Shown one piece after another: positions 45,033-55,085 of a stretch of 64,000 nucleotides of DNA; position 1 is the stretch's first letter; the number at the start of each line of letters is the position of its first letter. Made by a program: the position numbers and the translations under genes. The DNA is taken from contig JAULSR010000001.1 of NCBI GenBank assembly GCA_030512295.1, forward strand, positions 8,083,001 through 8,147,000, read 5' to 3'. A model generated the notes under the pieces. That model searched no databases, was not told the DNA's origin, and saw only the letters and a list, made by a program, of their open reading frames with translations. The DNA is from Bombardia bombarda (taxonomy: Eukaryota; Ascomycota; Sordariomycetes; Sordariales; Lasiosphaeriaceae).

Positions 45033-47264
45033 TCAGCCCAGCATGGAGTGCCTTTGAATTCCTTTCGGTCCAAACTCACTGCAAAACAAAAATTCATCCG
45101 CGATTAGCTGGGTATCCAGAAAAGGAAAACGGAAATAGGAAGGGCAGGACAAGACTCACTTATAATCCACCCTACTCAAGCTCATCAGCCTCTGCGCCTC
45201 CGTCCCTTGCGCATCCAAATTATGCAAGCAAAACGCCAACCTCGCTGCCACCTGCGCGCCCAGAAACATGGCCTCCTCGAACCCATGCTTATTCCACTCG
45301 CTCAAGTAAGTCGGTAGCTGCGCAAGCTTGATCGCCGTCGGCGTCTGGCTATGGAAATGATGACTCGGCCCGCCATCCGCACCAGCCACTCCTCCCCCGG
45401 TAGGCACCGCTAGCCCCGCCGTCGTCGCCGCCTGCAGCAGCGGATTGACGCTGCTCGATGTCGGGAGCTGGTGGGGCGGTCCGCCGGCGAAGGAGCTGGT
45501 GGGCGTCTGGGACCCGGTGCCAGTGGGCGTGCCCATGTTGGACGGCAGCTCCGACGTGAACATGGTGGCTGAGCTGGGCGAGATTAGGTGGCGCGCCTGC
45601 AGCGTCTGCAAAATGTTCTCCTTGAGGCCGCGGACCCGCGCCCCGTTGCCGACAAAGACGAGGTTCTCCCAGCACGGCGGCCGCATGTACATCTCCCTGA
45701 TGCCCTGCACCGCCCGGTAAATGGCCTCCGCGATGCGGTCGATCTCGGACCGGTCCGCGAAGAGGAAGCGCTCTAGCCCGACTTCGATGTCCCGCCGCAC
45801 GCGCTTGATCTGGCGCTCGGCTATGACGGCCGTTTCGGGTGCTGCGGGGACGACGGCGGGTTCAGCGGCGGCTGGTGCTTCAGGTTTAGGCGCATCGTCG
45901 CTTGTAGGCTGCGCTTCTGATGCTGATGGTTGTTGTTGGTCGGCGCCAGGCTCTGTTTTTTGCACCTCACTTGTACCAGTAGCTGCTGTGGTGCTCTCGC
46001 TAGTGGACGCTGGGGCGCTGGGCTGGACCAGGACATCTTCTGTGATCAAATCCTCATAACAAAACATGTTCCGTACCCGTTTGGAGTTTGGTAGCCTCAG
46101 TGCCCTCGCGGCTGCGTCGGCAATCTCCTTATCCTTGCCCTTCTTGGCTAGTCTCGCCCTTTCCGTCTTTTCCTTCTCCTTCTTCGCTAGAAACTCCCTC
46201 GCATTGCCGCTTGTAACGATGTTAGCGATATCGAGAACTCCGTCAGCTTCAGCCTCTTTAGCCTCGCCGTCCAAATCAAGCTCATCGATCGGCTCCACAA
46301 TCATCGATGCCTCCGCCGCTGCCTTTGTGGGCACAGGTGCGTCCTCGCTGGGCAGATTCATCAACCTGGGGCTGTCGACCACATAGGGCAGCACCTCGCA
46401 GACAGAGCTCTTCTTCAGCTGCTCCGCCATCTCCCGGTTGAACCCCTTGCCCTCGAGCAGCTTGAGCAGCTTCCGTGTGAAGATCTCGCCGCCGCTGATC
46501 TCGCGCATGGCTTCCGGGTCCGGGTAGCTCCCGACATCGACGTGCGAGACAATGCAGCTGTCGTATATGCACGTCACGTCGACCTTCTCGAAGCCGATAT
46601 CCACCACGGTCATATTAGGCCACTTAAGACCATACTGGGTCGCCACGCCGCTGTGGATGAGGCACAGGGCCGGGGTCTTGGTCTTCTCGAAGATGTAGCG
46701 CGTGACGGTCTCGCAGTCGGGGCGCGTCCACTGCGGGGACGCCATCAGCATAATGGGCGTGTTGTGATACGTGTTTGTGAGGATGCTGTGCACGTGGTCG
46801 AGGAAGGCGAGGAAGGCGTCCATATTGGCGATGCGACCGGCTGAAGCGAGGCAAGGGCGCAAACCCAGAGTCAGTCAACAGAACTTTGCGCACGCGGAAA
46901 TGACAATGCTTATGGTCTAGGGCATGTAGGTGTGCGCCTACTTACCTTGGATAGGATAGACGGCGCCCTCGTCGGAGTCTGGGTCCTCGAAATACTCCCA
47001 CTGGTCATCCTCGTCCTTCTTTGCGCCGCCATTGACAGCAGGGGCGGCAGGGGCGGCAGGGGCAGAGGCAAGTGTTGTCTTCCTGCGCTTGGTCGTGTAA
47101 TACGGCCTCCAATCGTCCGAATCTTCGTCTTTGAACATGCGCGTGGGGAAACGGCGCGCAGGCGGGGTGAGGTCAGCACAGCCCAGCTGGGCCATGGTGC
47201 TCTGGCTCCCAGGGCAGATGATCAGGATCGACTCCTCGCGCCATTTGCCCGTCTGGCTCGACAT
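45033..47264 (-). CDS. ARP9: Actin-related protein 9 (SWI/SNF and RSC subunit)
   Basis: Nuclear actin-related protein of fungal SWI/SNF-family remodelling complexes, where Arp7 and Arp9 bind the HSA helix of the ATPase. Exons 47264-46946, 46840-45160 and 45078-45033 give 681 aa. The N-terminus WREESILIICPGSQSTMAQL and FPTRMFKD starts the actin fold; LMASPQWTRPDCETVTRYIF, CLIHSGVATQYGLKWPNMTV and VDIGFEKVDVTCIYDSCIVS follow. A large insert (Lys/Glu coiled stretch, then Pro/Ala/Thr-rich) is typical of fungal Arp9. FVGNGARVRGLKENILQTLQ is the late actin-like motif. The small last exon encodes EFGPKGIQRHSMLG; without it the frame stops at 45156, so the donor at TATAA|GTGAGT matters. The promoter lies upstream of 47264. 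Confidence 0.92.
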
Positions 47265-48057
47265 CGCGACCGGTGGGGGTGCCTTGCAAAAGGCGGCACA
47301 AATTGGGGTGGAAAGTTTATTTGACAGTATCAATCGTTGCCGTCAATGTTTATCGTCGGGATTTAGAGGCTGCCTGCCCTGCAAGTGTGCGCTTGTTTGT
47401 TTTGTCTGCATGGACCAGGTCTAAGTTAGCAGTTTGAGTCTGCAATTCACTATTGGGGCTGTCGCGATTTCTTAGGTGGCAGCTGCACGCGCTTGTAGGA
47501 GCTAACTATCTACGCTAGCGACACGAAATTATCGGCATGGTGCACGGCCTTTTCAGGACGATTACGTAATCTATCTTCTCCCTCGACTCCACGGCCTCTG
47601 AAGAGCCTCTCAAGGTTCCATGAAATCGACTCATGACATTCAGCTAGTAAATTGAAGGATTAAAGGTAAAAACGGTTATTCTTCTGTTCAGGATGTATCG
47701 AATCACATTAGCTAACGCCTTGCGTTTGACGATGTCCAAACGATGGATAGAAAATGAACGAATGATTCTTCTTGTCTACTACCCACGCTCCAATTCCATG
47801 TTGTTGTAAGCAGACCCTTATGTATACCGAGTTGTCCTCGTCTGCGCCAAAACCAATGCAAAAAAGTACAAAAACAGCCGACAGCGCCCATCATGATCTT
47901 CTCTTCTCTTCTGTTGCGTCGCTCCGTCGCGTTGTGTGACATCCCTTCTTTCCCCTCTTACCCCTGGAGTAGAATAGTACTCAACGAGCATCTCGGTGGC
48001 CCAAGCACCTCCCTCTCTTTCCCCTTCAAGATTATACACACAACATACAAACAATTA
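47265..48057. other. intergenic region
   Basis: ARP9 promoter and the 3' side of the RBR gene. Only short frames without features. Confidence 0.5.
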
Positions 48058-50175
48058 TCATACAAACAAGTTCTCCACCACCAAATCACACAGCTCCTCC
48101 ACAGTCGGCCATCTACCCCTCCTCAGCGCCTTCTCAACACTCCTCTGCCCATTCTGCACCGCCAGCCCCGTCTCCAGAAACGCCCTCTCCGCTCCCGAAA
48201 GCTCCCTCTTCTCCGTCTCCCTCCACTTCCTCTCTGCCTCCTCTTTTGCCTGCTCGAGCACCTGCTCCGTGTTCTCGCTCTCCCACAGGTTGCACCGCTT
48301 GCACTGCGTGCATTGCCGCGGGTCCCCCTCGGGCCTGAAGTGGTCGCAGAAGTGCCTGTACCCGACGTCGGGTCCGTCCCCGCTGCCGCCAATGTCCTTG
48401 CGGCAGACGTAGCACATCTTGTAGCCGCACGGACACGTCAGCTTGTTGCAGCCCGCATTCTTGACGAAGGACGTGTTGCAGCGCGGGCAGACGCGCTTGA
48501 TGGCCATGCTCATGGCCTGCTCGACTTGTGTGCGCAGTGCCACGAGCGACGACTCGTTGCACACGTGTACGTCTACCCACTCCTTGTTGCAGCTGAGGCA
48601 TGAGGCGCGCCCGCACGCCGCGGTATTTTGGCATTTGAAGCGCAGGCCGCGGCGCCGGCGGCGGTGGCGCACGATGGCCTCGCGGAACTGCGATATCAGA
48701 AGGTCGCCGATGGTTTGTCTGGAGCTGAGCAGCAGGGCAAAGAGAGAGGACATGACGATGAGAGGAAGGACAAAAGGGACCGTGCCGATGAAGAGGACGA
48801 GAAAGACGAGGTTGTAGATGTTGTCTCCGCGGACACGCAGCTGCGCTTCGCTTACGGGCGTGTAGATGTCGTCGACTTCGGCGTAGGAGCAGAAGGGACA
48901 GCGCACGAGGGGGAGGTTGCTGGACAGTAGGCTGTGGTCGGCGAGGCGCTGCTCGAGCCGGTGCATGATCTCGGCGCCCTTCTTCTCGTCCAGCATGGCC
49001 CGGTGCATGTGGTACTGTGGGATACAGCCGTTGCACTCTGACGAGTCTACAGCCGGGCACCGCAGCGTTCCCGTTTCCGCATCGATGGTCCGCTGCCAGC
49101 CTTGCCCGAACACAGCCTCCGTAATGGAGTGCCGCACGCAGCGGAAGCAGAGCATGTGGCCCTCGGCAGTGCACGACGTGAGTTCCTCAAATGTGCAGTC
49201 GGCAAAGCAGCACGCACACTCGATGGTGTCTTGTGCTTCTTCTGCCTCTGTTGTGTTAAGCGCTACGGCCATGCTGTGGTCCGCCACCTCCCGCTCGAGG
49301 CGAGAGCGCTCCCGTAGCGGCATGATCAGCTCGGCAAAGAGCTCCCGGTCAAGCTCGGCGTTGCCGGTGGACTTGAGGCATGGCAGGATGGACCCTTGGC
49401 CAGAGGACTTCCAGATCACGAGCGGATGGCTCTCGGCCTCGGTGGATGCTACAGGCTTCCTCCGTAGGAAAAGGGACGAGATGGTAAAGCGCCACGACTT
49501 TGATGATAGATCTACTAGGGTCTGACGAGCGTCTAGGTACGAGTAGTTGGACTCGGCTAGAACAGCCGTTATCGTCGACCGCGAGAGACCCTTGAATTCA
49601 TGCCATGCTAATGTCTCGGCAGCATGTATGTATTCGGGACTCCTGAATACCTCGGTAAAAGGCACGGGGGCCCAGTCAGTTCTTTGGGCGTGATTATTAG
49701 CTAAGGGATTCGGGTTCGGCGCCTCAGACCCCCTAACATTATTATTCTTGCATGCTGCAACCCTCCACCGGCCCTTGACCCACGAAACGCGGTTTTTGAG
49801 CAGAGCATCCGCAACCAAAGCCAGCCTTGACTCGCCATCAAAGCTCGATAGCATCTCGCGAAAGACGTGGATCTGAACATCGGGAAACACGGCTGTGAGA
49901 GCCTCCAAACAGGCGTTGAGCTCACGAAGGTCGGGTTGTTCAGGATCCAGTGGTCTCAGATGTGTCTCGTCCGAGATAAACTCGGGCATGGCAGAGGAGG
50001 AAGAGGGCGCGGGAGATGGTGGTGCAGCATCAGGATGACCAGTCGCGGTGGCAGTCGAGGCGATGGAACTTCTGCTAGGAGATGTCAAAGGGCTCTTGCT
50101 CTTGCTCTTGCTTCTGGCCTTCTTTCCGCCGCGATCGCTCGAGGACGACCCGCCGAGCAAATTTGGGAAACCCAT
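48058..50175 (-). CDS. RBR-type E3 ubiquitin ligase, RNF216-like
   Basis: RING-between-RING E3 that forms a ubiquitin thioester on a RING2 Cys. Single exon, 705 aa. The disordered basic Ser-rich N-terminus is followed at about residue 80 by a CUE-like helical region (LNACLEALTAVFPDVQIHVF). RING1 at about 325-400: IECACCFADCTFEELTSC to LCFRCVRHSITEAVFGQGW. Then LVRCPFCSYAEVDDIY, and at about 460-490 a strongly hydrophobic stretch (YNLVFLVLFIGTVPFVLPLI and VMSSLFALLL), one long or two short membrane helices. IBR follows as FKCQNTAACGRASCLSCNKE. RING2 is VCPRCNTSFVKNAGCNKLTC then CGYKMCYVCRKDI, whose Cys after NKLT is the likely catalytic one by analogy to RNF216. A charged helix closes the protein. 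Confidence 0.9.
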   Translation of the reverse strand: MGFPNLLGGSSSSDRGGKKARSKSKSKSPLTSPSRSSIASTATATGHPDAAPPSPAPSSSSAMPEFISDETHLRPLDPEQPDLRELNACLEALTAVFPDVQIHVFREMLSSFDGESRLALVADALLKNRVSWVKGRWRVAACKNNNVRGSEAPNPNPLANNHAQRTDWAPVPFTEVFRSPEYIHAAETLAWHEFKGLSRSTITAVLAESNYSYLDARQTLVDLSSKSWRFTISSLFLRRKPVASTEAESHPLVIWKSSGQGSILPCLKSTGNAELDRELFAELIMPLRERSRLEREVADHSMAVALNTTEAEEAQDTIECACCFADCTFEELTSCTAEGHMLCFRCVRHSITEAVFGQGWQRTIDAETGTLRCPAVDSSECNGCIPQYHMHRAMLDEKKGAEIMHRLEQRLADHSLLSSNLPLVRCPFCSYAEVDDIYTPVSEAQLRVRGDNIYNLVFLVLFIGTVPFVLPLIVMSSLFALLLSSRQTIGDLLISQFREAIVRHRRRRRGLRFKCQNTAACGRASCLSCNKEWVDVHVCNESSLVALRTQVEQAMSMAIKRVCPRCNTSFVKNAGCNKLTCPCGYKMCYVCRKDIGGSGDGPDVGYRHFCDHFRPEGDPRQCTQCKRCNLWESENTEQVLEQAKEEAERKWRETEKRELSGAERAFLETGLAVQNGQRSVEKALRRGRWPTVEELCDLVVENLFV

Positions 50176-50243
50176 GTTGCAGGTGGGCGAGAACGACGAT
50201 CTCTCATTGCTGGCAGGCGGTGTTGATGTGTGGCGCTGTTGCT

Positions 50244-50306
50244 GGCTTCTTGCTCTGGCTTCTTGCTCTGGCTTCTTGCTCTGGCTTCTTGCTCTGGCTT
50301 CTTGCG
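50244..50306. repeat. 13-nt minisatellite in the leader of the RBR gene
   Basis: Units of GGCTTCTTGCTCT start at 50244, 50257, 50270, 50283 and 50296 (the last diverges at its end). The array lies 70-130 bp upstream of the RBR start codon and so is probably in its 5' untranslated region or promoter. Confidence 0.92.
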
Positions 50307-52910
50307 GCGTCGACTTGTCTCGTGGCCGCTCCTTCAGGCTTCGCTTCTTCTAGGTGTTCCAAAGTGGATTTATGTCCCCATGCAAACCAAGCCCATAGTA
50401 GCGCGAGATGGCATCTCAACTCTGCTGTTCTTTCGTTCTTTTTGCGCGCGTATTTTTGTTTCGGATGGCTGATTGCTCGTGCTTGATGCGCTTTTGTTGA
50501 GATTCCCAGGCTGCGGTCTCTGCGGTCTGGGGCGCCGAGTGAAAGACAGATGGGAGGTTACCTAAAAGATTGAGGCCTTCGCTTTTTGGCCGGGGTGCAA
50601 AGTGTATGGAATCCACATGGAGCCCGCAGGTACCCGCCGCGTCTCTCACGCCAGGGCTGCCCTGGGGACATGGGAGCGGTAAAGCGGGGCGCCAATCTGA
50701 GGCTGGGACTGCCTGACCAACGGTATTACAGGCCGCCAGTCGGGGACTCGGGGCACCTCTGCTCAGCTCTTCAGGAAAGCACGGTCAATGTCAACGGCGT
50801 CGTTTGCTCTTTCCCTCTAGTCTAGACGACAGACGTTGGGTTGATTACGGTTGAACCTAAGGTAGGACTAACTTTGAGAAAATCTTACCAGCAAACAACC
50901 TATGGAACCGCCAATGAATATCCAATCCCGAGCACACCAACATAAGTGCTGTTTCGAAGATTACCGCGCTCTGCAGCTTGTGCATGCGGCCTGGGACATG
51001 AAACCATGATTCGGAGAATCAATGCCTATGTCGAGCCATATTTTCTTTCCAAGCACTTCGTCGGCAGCGAAAAGCGGAGTGTTGAACCGACTGGACGTAC
51101 TGCGTACATAGACAGACATGGTCGACGTGACCATCAGCGCATCAATCAGGAGAGGCCGTCACAGTGGATCGATGCTGCAGCCCAGCGAAGGCATATGACT
51201 TGTCTTGCACCCGGGCGCTGCAGCATTTCAGCTGCAGTCGAGGACTTTGTGTCGTCAATCTCGATCATTCGCAATTCTTTGTGATGCGGCGATGCGGTGA
51301 TGGTGATGGCCTGTCTATCTGGTAGTGCTGCTGCTGCCGTTGCTCAAGGCCTGCGCAGAAAAGCCACCAAGGCAACCCACCCAGCTGTGCAGACCGAGTG
51401 CAGACCGAGTTGCAGGCCAAGTCCTCGCTGAGGAAGCCCTCGAAACTGCATCTATGTGCGGTCCCGATCGGCCACGTAGATGACCAACCGGGTGAGATGC
51501 GAGCCTCGGAGCCTCGTCTACAGACAAGGATGTCTCAACCTTCGAGAAGCAGAGGCACAACATGGAGCCTCCCGACGGTGTGGTAGCCACCCTCCACTTC
51601 TCCCAGCTCCCAGCTCACGACTTCGACTCTGTCTAGGTATCAAGTACGTACCCTGAGGCTAGCCGGCGGCCGAAATGCTGGTCCCCGACCTCTTCACTCC
51701 TGTCGCTGGCCGGTGTGCGCTGTGATGAGCATGGCATTTGCATGAGGCACACAGGGCTATGGAGCATGGAGGATCGACGACGGCTGTCATGGCTGGCTCG
51801 CCGGCGATTTTTAACACTCTACGCTAACTAGTATAGATGTAGTTTCGCTTTCCATGTAACGGAGCACGCAAGGTCAGCATTTTGGACCCCCGTTTGGTGC
51901 TCTTCGTTGCTGGTTGGATGTTGCATCAGTCTGCAGGCACGACTGCCTCTTCGAGCTCTCGTACACGACGACTCCGTATGCGGGAAGGCAAAGCGGAGGC
52001 TGTAGGCTGCTTGGCTGTCACTGTGGAACACCAACCGGCCTGAAGTTACGATCCCAGGCCAGGCCCCCGCAAGCCTCTCTTTTGAGTGGATTTTCCTTCC
52101 CCACCCTCCACCGCCCGGACAATCCTTTGACGACAGTAAATCGCGGTGAGGAGCCCCTGGTCGTGAATGACAAAAAGATCGAGAACGGGCTTCGGTGTTG
52201 TCAACATTTCAGCAAGTGACCCCCAGATGCCGCGGGGTGGGGTTGTTTGGGTACACGTAAGGAAGGTGGGAGGGGGCCGACTGGCAGCTTAGCTCATGGC
52301 CATTCGTCTGATGTTCTAAGACTTGACCCTGCTGGCTATCTGCCGTCTGCTAGCCGGGAAGATATCCTGCTTGCCTTATTATGACTGGCTACAGTTTCGT
52401 GAGCCATATGCTACGTTGTGCGTACTTGAACAGGTCTCCCGTCAGCATTTGGGACAGCCAAAGGTATCCTCCCATCCTATCGCCGTACTGTCCTAACAGA
52501 CTACTCTGTGATACAGGTTTTGCTAAGCGCGGGAACGAGGGCTCTGGGGGCCCTCAACAGAGCTAGGTCGCATGCCAACATCGCGCCTAAACTGCCTGAT
52601 GGGATGTGCATGTTGATTGTTTACTCTCGACCTCTCCTTATCCGGCTTCTAGAAGCAGGCTCTAGGCTCCCAGAATCCCAATATGGCTCAAGGGTGGACG
52701 ACAGGGGCTATGGCCAGGGGATCAGGGTATCTCTGGCTCACCTCACGTGCTGTGCGGCCATCGGGCACTAACTAGCGGGGCGCCACCGCTGTTGCATGGC
52801 ACTCTCATCACACATCATCACACCTCTTTTCTTTCAAGGAACGGTCAATGGCTGGACAAGAGCCCTCCAACGGTATTACCCCCGGGCGGCGGGACCCCCA
52901 ACCAGAAAAA

Positions 52911-52958
52911 AAGATGGAACCAAAGATGGAACCAAAGATGGCACCAAAGATGGACCCC
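52911..52958. repeat. 12-nt tandem repeat
   Basis: Four copies of AAGATGGAACCA, the last two with substitutions. If translated in one frame they give a KDGT repeat, but the surrounding frame lacks coding character. Confidence 0.9.
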
Positions 52959-53657
52959 TTTCACACCGCCTACCCACCGCCTTTCCGGTACCTGTGATTC
53001 CGGACTGCACGTAGGCGGGAATCTACCTCGACAAAGGCACTTGGTTCACTTTGTGTACCTGTCGTGGCTTGCATATGTGTTCGAGCGACGGGCGCTGCAA
53101 AGTGCCGCTAATGCGCTGCCTACCCTGTTTCTCGGAAGACAACAACCCTAAGGTGCTGGCCTACTGTACTAGGGATATAGCGGCGCTACGTAGGGTGGTA
53201 GGGCTTGACGAATGCATACGTCGTGCTTCGCAGCCCTTGTCTTAAGCTCACCGACTTATTGCGACCAAAACATTCGGTGTCAAAGCCCTCTCTTTATCAG
53301 GCCCAATTTGCAGCCAAACACACGAGGCCCGGCAAAGGACTGACTCTTAGATCGAAAATGGTAAAGACCCATCCGGCACCTTGAGTCTTGCCCACCTCTC
53401 GATCCCACTCAGGCCATGCATAATAATACAGCAGTCCTCGACTCTGCAGCTGACTGGGACGTCGCCGAGAGGCTGGTTATAAGTGACCCCATCTTCGTCA
53501 GCCGCCAGGCGCACCCATTTGCATCATGTCCGCCTTTTCGCCCATATCTTTTGCCTTGCCCTCCACCCTCCCTCTGCATCTTTCTGCTTTTCAGTCTACT
53601 CTACAGGATCGGCCGGTCCTCTGTCAACCCGCCTCTGGCCGTCGTTCTCTGCTCAGT

Positions 53658-55085
53658 ATGGACTTGCTTCCCGTCGAGCTAATCCGGCTCATTTTCGAAC
53701 ATTGTGATCCCCCAACCGTTCGAAACCTCCGTCTTGCATCAGGCATACTTGCAGAGGTGGGGTACGATTATCTGATCTCGCCTAATTTCACGGCTGTTGA
53801 GTGGAAGGATGATATCAGGCGTCTGCACTCCATCGCACACCACGACCGCCTCCGTGACCGTATCGAGGCTATCACCTTCAACTTTGCAAAGATTGACGAG
53901 TACAACGCTCGGCATGCATCATTCTTTCAGCATTGGCTCCAGAAGCCCGAGGAACAACAGAGCGATGTGCTCCAGGATGCTTGGACCAGGTACTACGAGC
54001 TGGAGAAACAGACACACAGGCTGCTGCCCTTCAGCAATAGGTCGTCCATGGTTGAGGAGTCGTTCAAACGCCTGTCCGGCCTGAAAGAGCTCGAAATCAC
54101 ATACACAAAATGTCCCTACGACATCGATCTTCTAAGGGAGGTCTTCCTGGTCAGGAATTGCCGGCAAAGAGACAGAGCTCAGACCTGCAAGAACATGAAC
54201 GCCATCATGTCGGCCGTCAGGCATGTCCGGCTCTCGTCGCTCACGATCGACCAACTGCCGTTGGAGATCTTTCGCATGGCCGACGACCGACGACATTGGT
54301 TCGACTGCGCCCGGTCTTTTGCAAGTCTCTCGAGGCTGGACCTGGTGCTGGACCCGCCAGACAACCTCTATCCATCATCCAGATTCCGTGCCATCAACGG
54401 CCTGGGCCACGTCCTCCAGTTCTCCCCCAACCTAACCCACCTCTCTCTCAGCTTCCATACATACCACGCCCCCCTTGAGAAGTTTAACATCTCCTTCCGC
54501 TCTCTCCTGTGTGACTTCACATACGAAAAGCTCACGGATCTGAAGCTGGAAGGCCTCAGCTGCACCGAGCATGAGCTGCGCGCGTTCCTGATCAGACACG
54601 GCAAGACGCTGGAGCGGCTCCGGCTAGGCGGGAGAGGTCTCGCCAAGCCGCTGGATCTGAGCATCGGCGGCGTGCACCTGTACGAGGGCACGTTCCGGTC
54701 ACTCTTCTCGTCGCTGCAGGGCAGGCTGCCCAAGCTGCAGCGCTTCCACCTGGAGGGCGACATCGAGGCGGGCGACCCCATGACGAGCGCGCGCGAGCTG
54801 TACAGGTTCCACGCCGTCACCGACGATAACTGGAACAAGCCCGTGACGTGGAGACGGCGCAGTCATCCGTCGTACAAGACTATAGACTGTCTTGAGCTGG
54901 AGAAGTACCTCCTGTGCGGCGGTGAATATCCCTCACTTGCGGTGCCGGAAAACTACCACAGCGTCAGCAGCAACATCGACATCAACAACTACATCGACAG
55001 CATGAAGAACAAGACCAACATCCACAACATCCAAAACATTCAAAACAATAACAGTCACAACAACACGAACACGGCGGGCGGATGA
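53658..55085 (+). CDS. F-box protein
   Basis: Putative SCF ubiquitin ligase substrate receptor. Single exon, 475 aa from the ATG at 53658; an in-frame ATG at 53526 would add 44 non-conserved residues. The F-box is at the very N-terminus, MDLLPVELIRLIFEHCDPPTVRNLRLASGILAEVG, as in many fungal F-box/LRR-like proteins. The rest has irregular leucine-rich strands (SGLKELEITYTKCPYDIDLL, HVRLSSLTIDQLPLE, NLTHLSLSFHTY, LTDLKLEGLSCTEHELRAFL and RLPKLQRFHLEGDIE), typical of the fungal family. The C-terminus is Asn-rich (NIQNIQNNNSHNNTNT). No target can be inferred. Confidence 0.85.
   Translation: MDLLPVELIRLIFEHCDPPTVRNLRLASGILAEVGYDYLISPNFTAVEWKDDIRRLHSIAHHDRLRDRIEAITFNFAKIDEYNARHASFFQHWLQKPEEQQSDVLQDAWTRYYELEKQTHRLLPFSNRSSMVEESFKRLSGLKELEITYTKCPYDIDLLREVFLVRNCRQRDRAQTCKNMNAIMSAVRHVRLSSLTIDQLPLEIFRMADDRRHWFDCARSFASLSRLDLVLDPPDNLYPSSRFRAINGLGHVLQFSPNLTHLSLSFHTYHAPLEKFNISFRSLLCDFTYEKLTDLKLEGLSCTEHELRAFLIRHGKTLERLRLGGRGLAKPLDLSIGGVHLYEGTFRSLFSSLQGRLPKLQRFHLEGDIEAGDPMTSARELYRFHAVTDDNWNKPVTWRRRSHPSYKTIDCLELEKYLLCGGEYPSLAVPENYHSVSSNIDINNYIDSMKNKTNIHNIQNIQNNNSHNNTNTAGG

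Larger units (their letters stand above)
50176..53657. other. 3.5-kb region without a recognised gene
   Basis: It holds the RBR promoter, the 13-nt minisatellite, and a 12-nt tandem repeat at 52911-52958. Scattered frames of 60-134 codons on both strands (for example 50946-51284 and 52747-53151) show no domain, signal peptide or coherent intron structure. The F-box gene promoter is at the right end. Confidence 0.5.

Noticed and set aside
48134..49174. 346-codon minus-strand frame overlapping the RBR gene
   Set aside because: Alternative frame on the same strand as the RBR ligase; His/Arg/Gln-rich and without domain.
53526..53657. 44-residue N-terminal extension of the F-box protein
   Set aside because: The ATG is usable, but F-box proteins of this family start directly at the box; kept as an alternative only.
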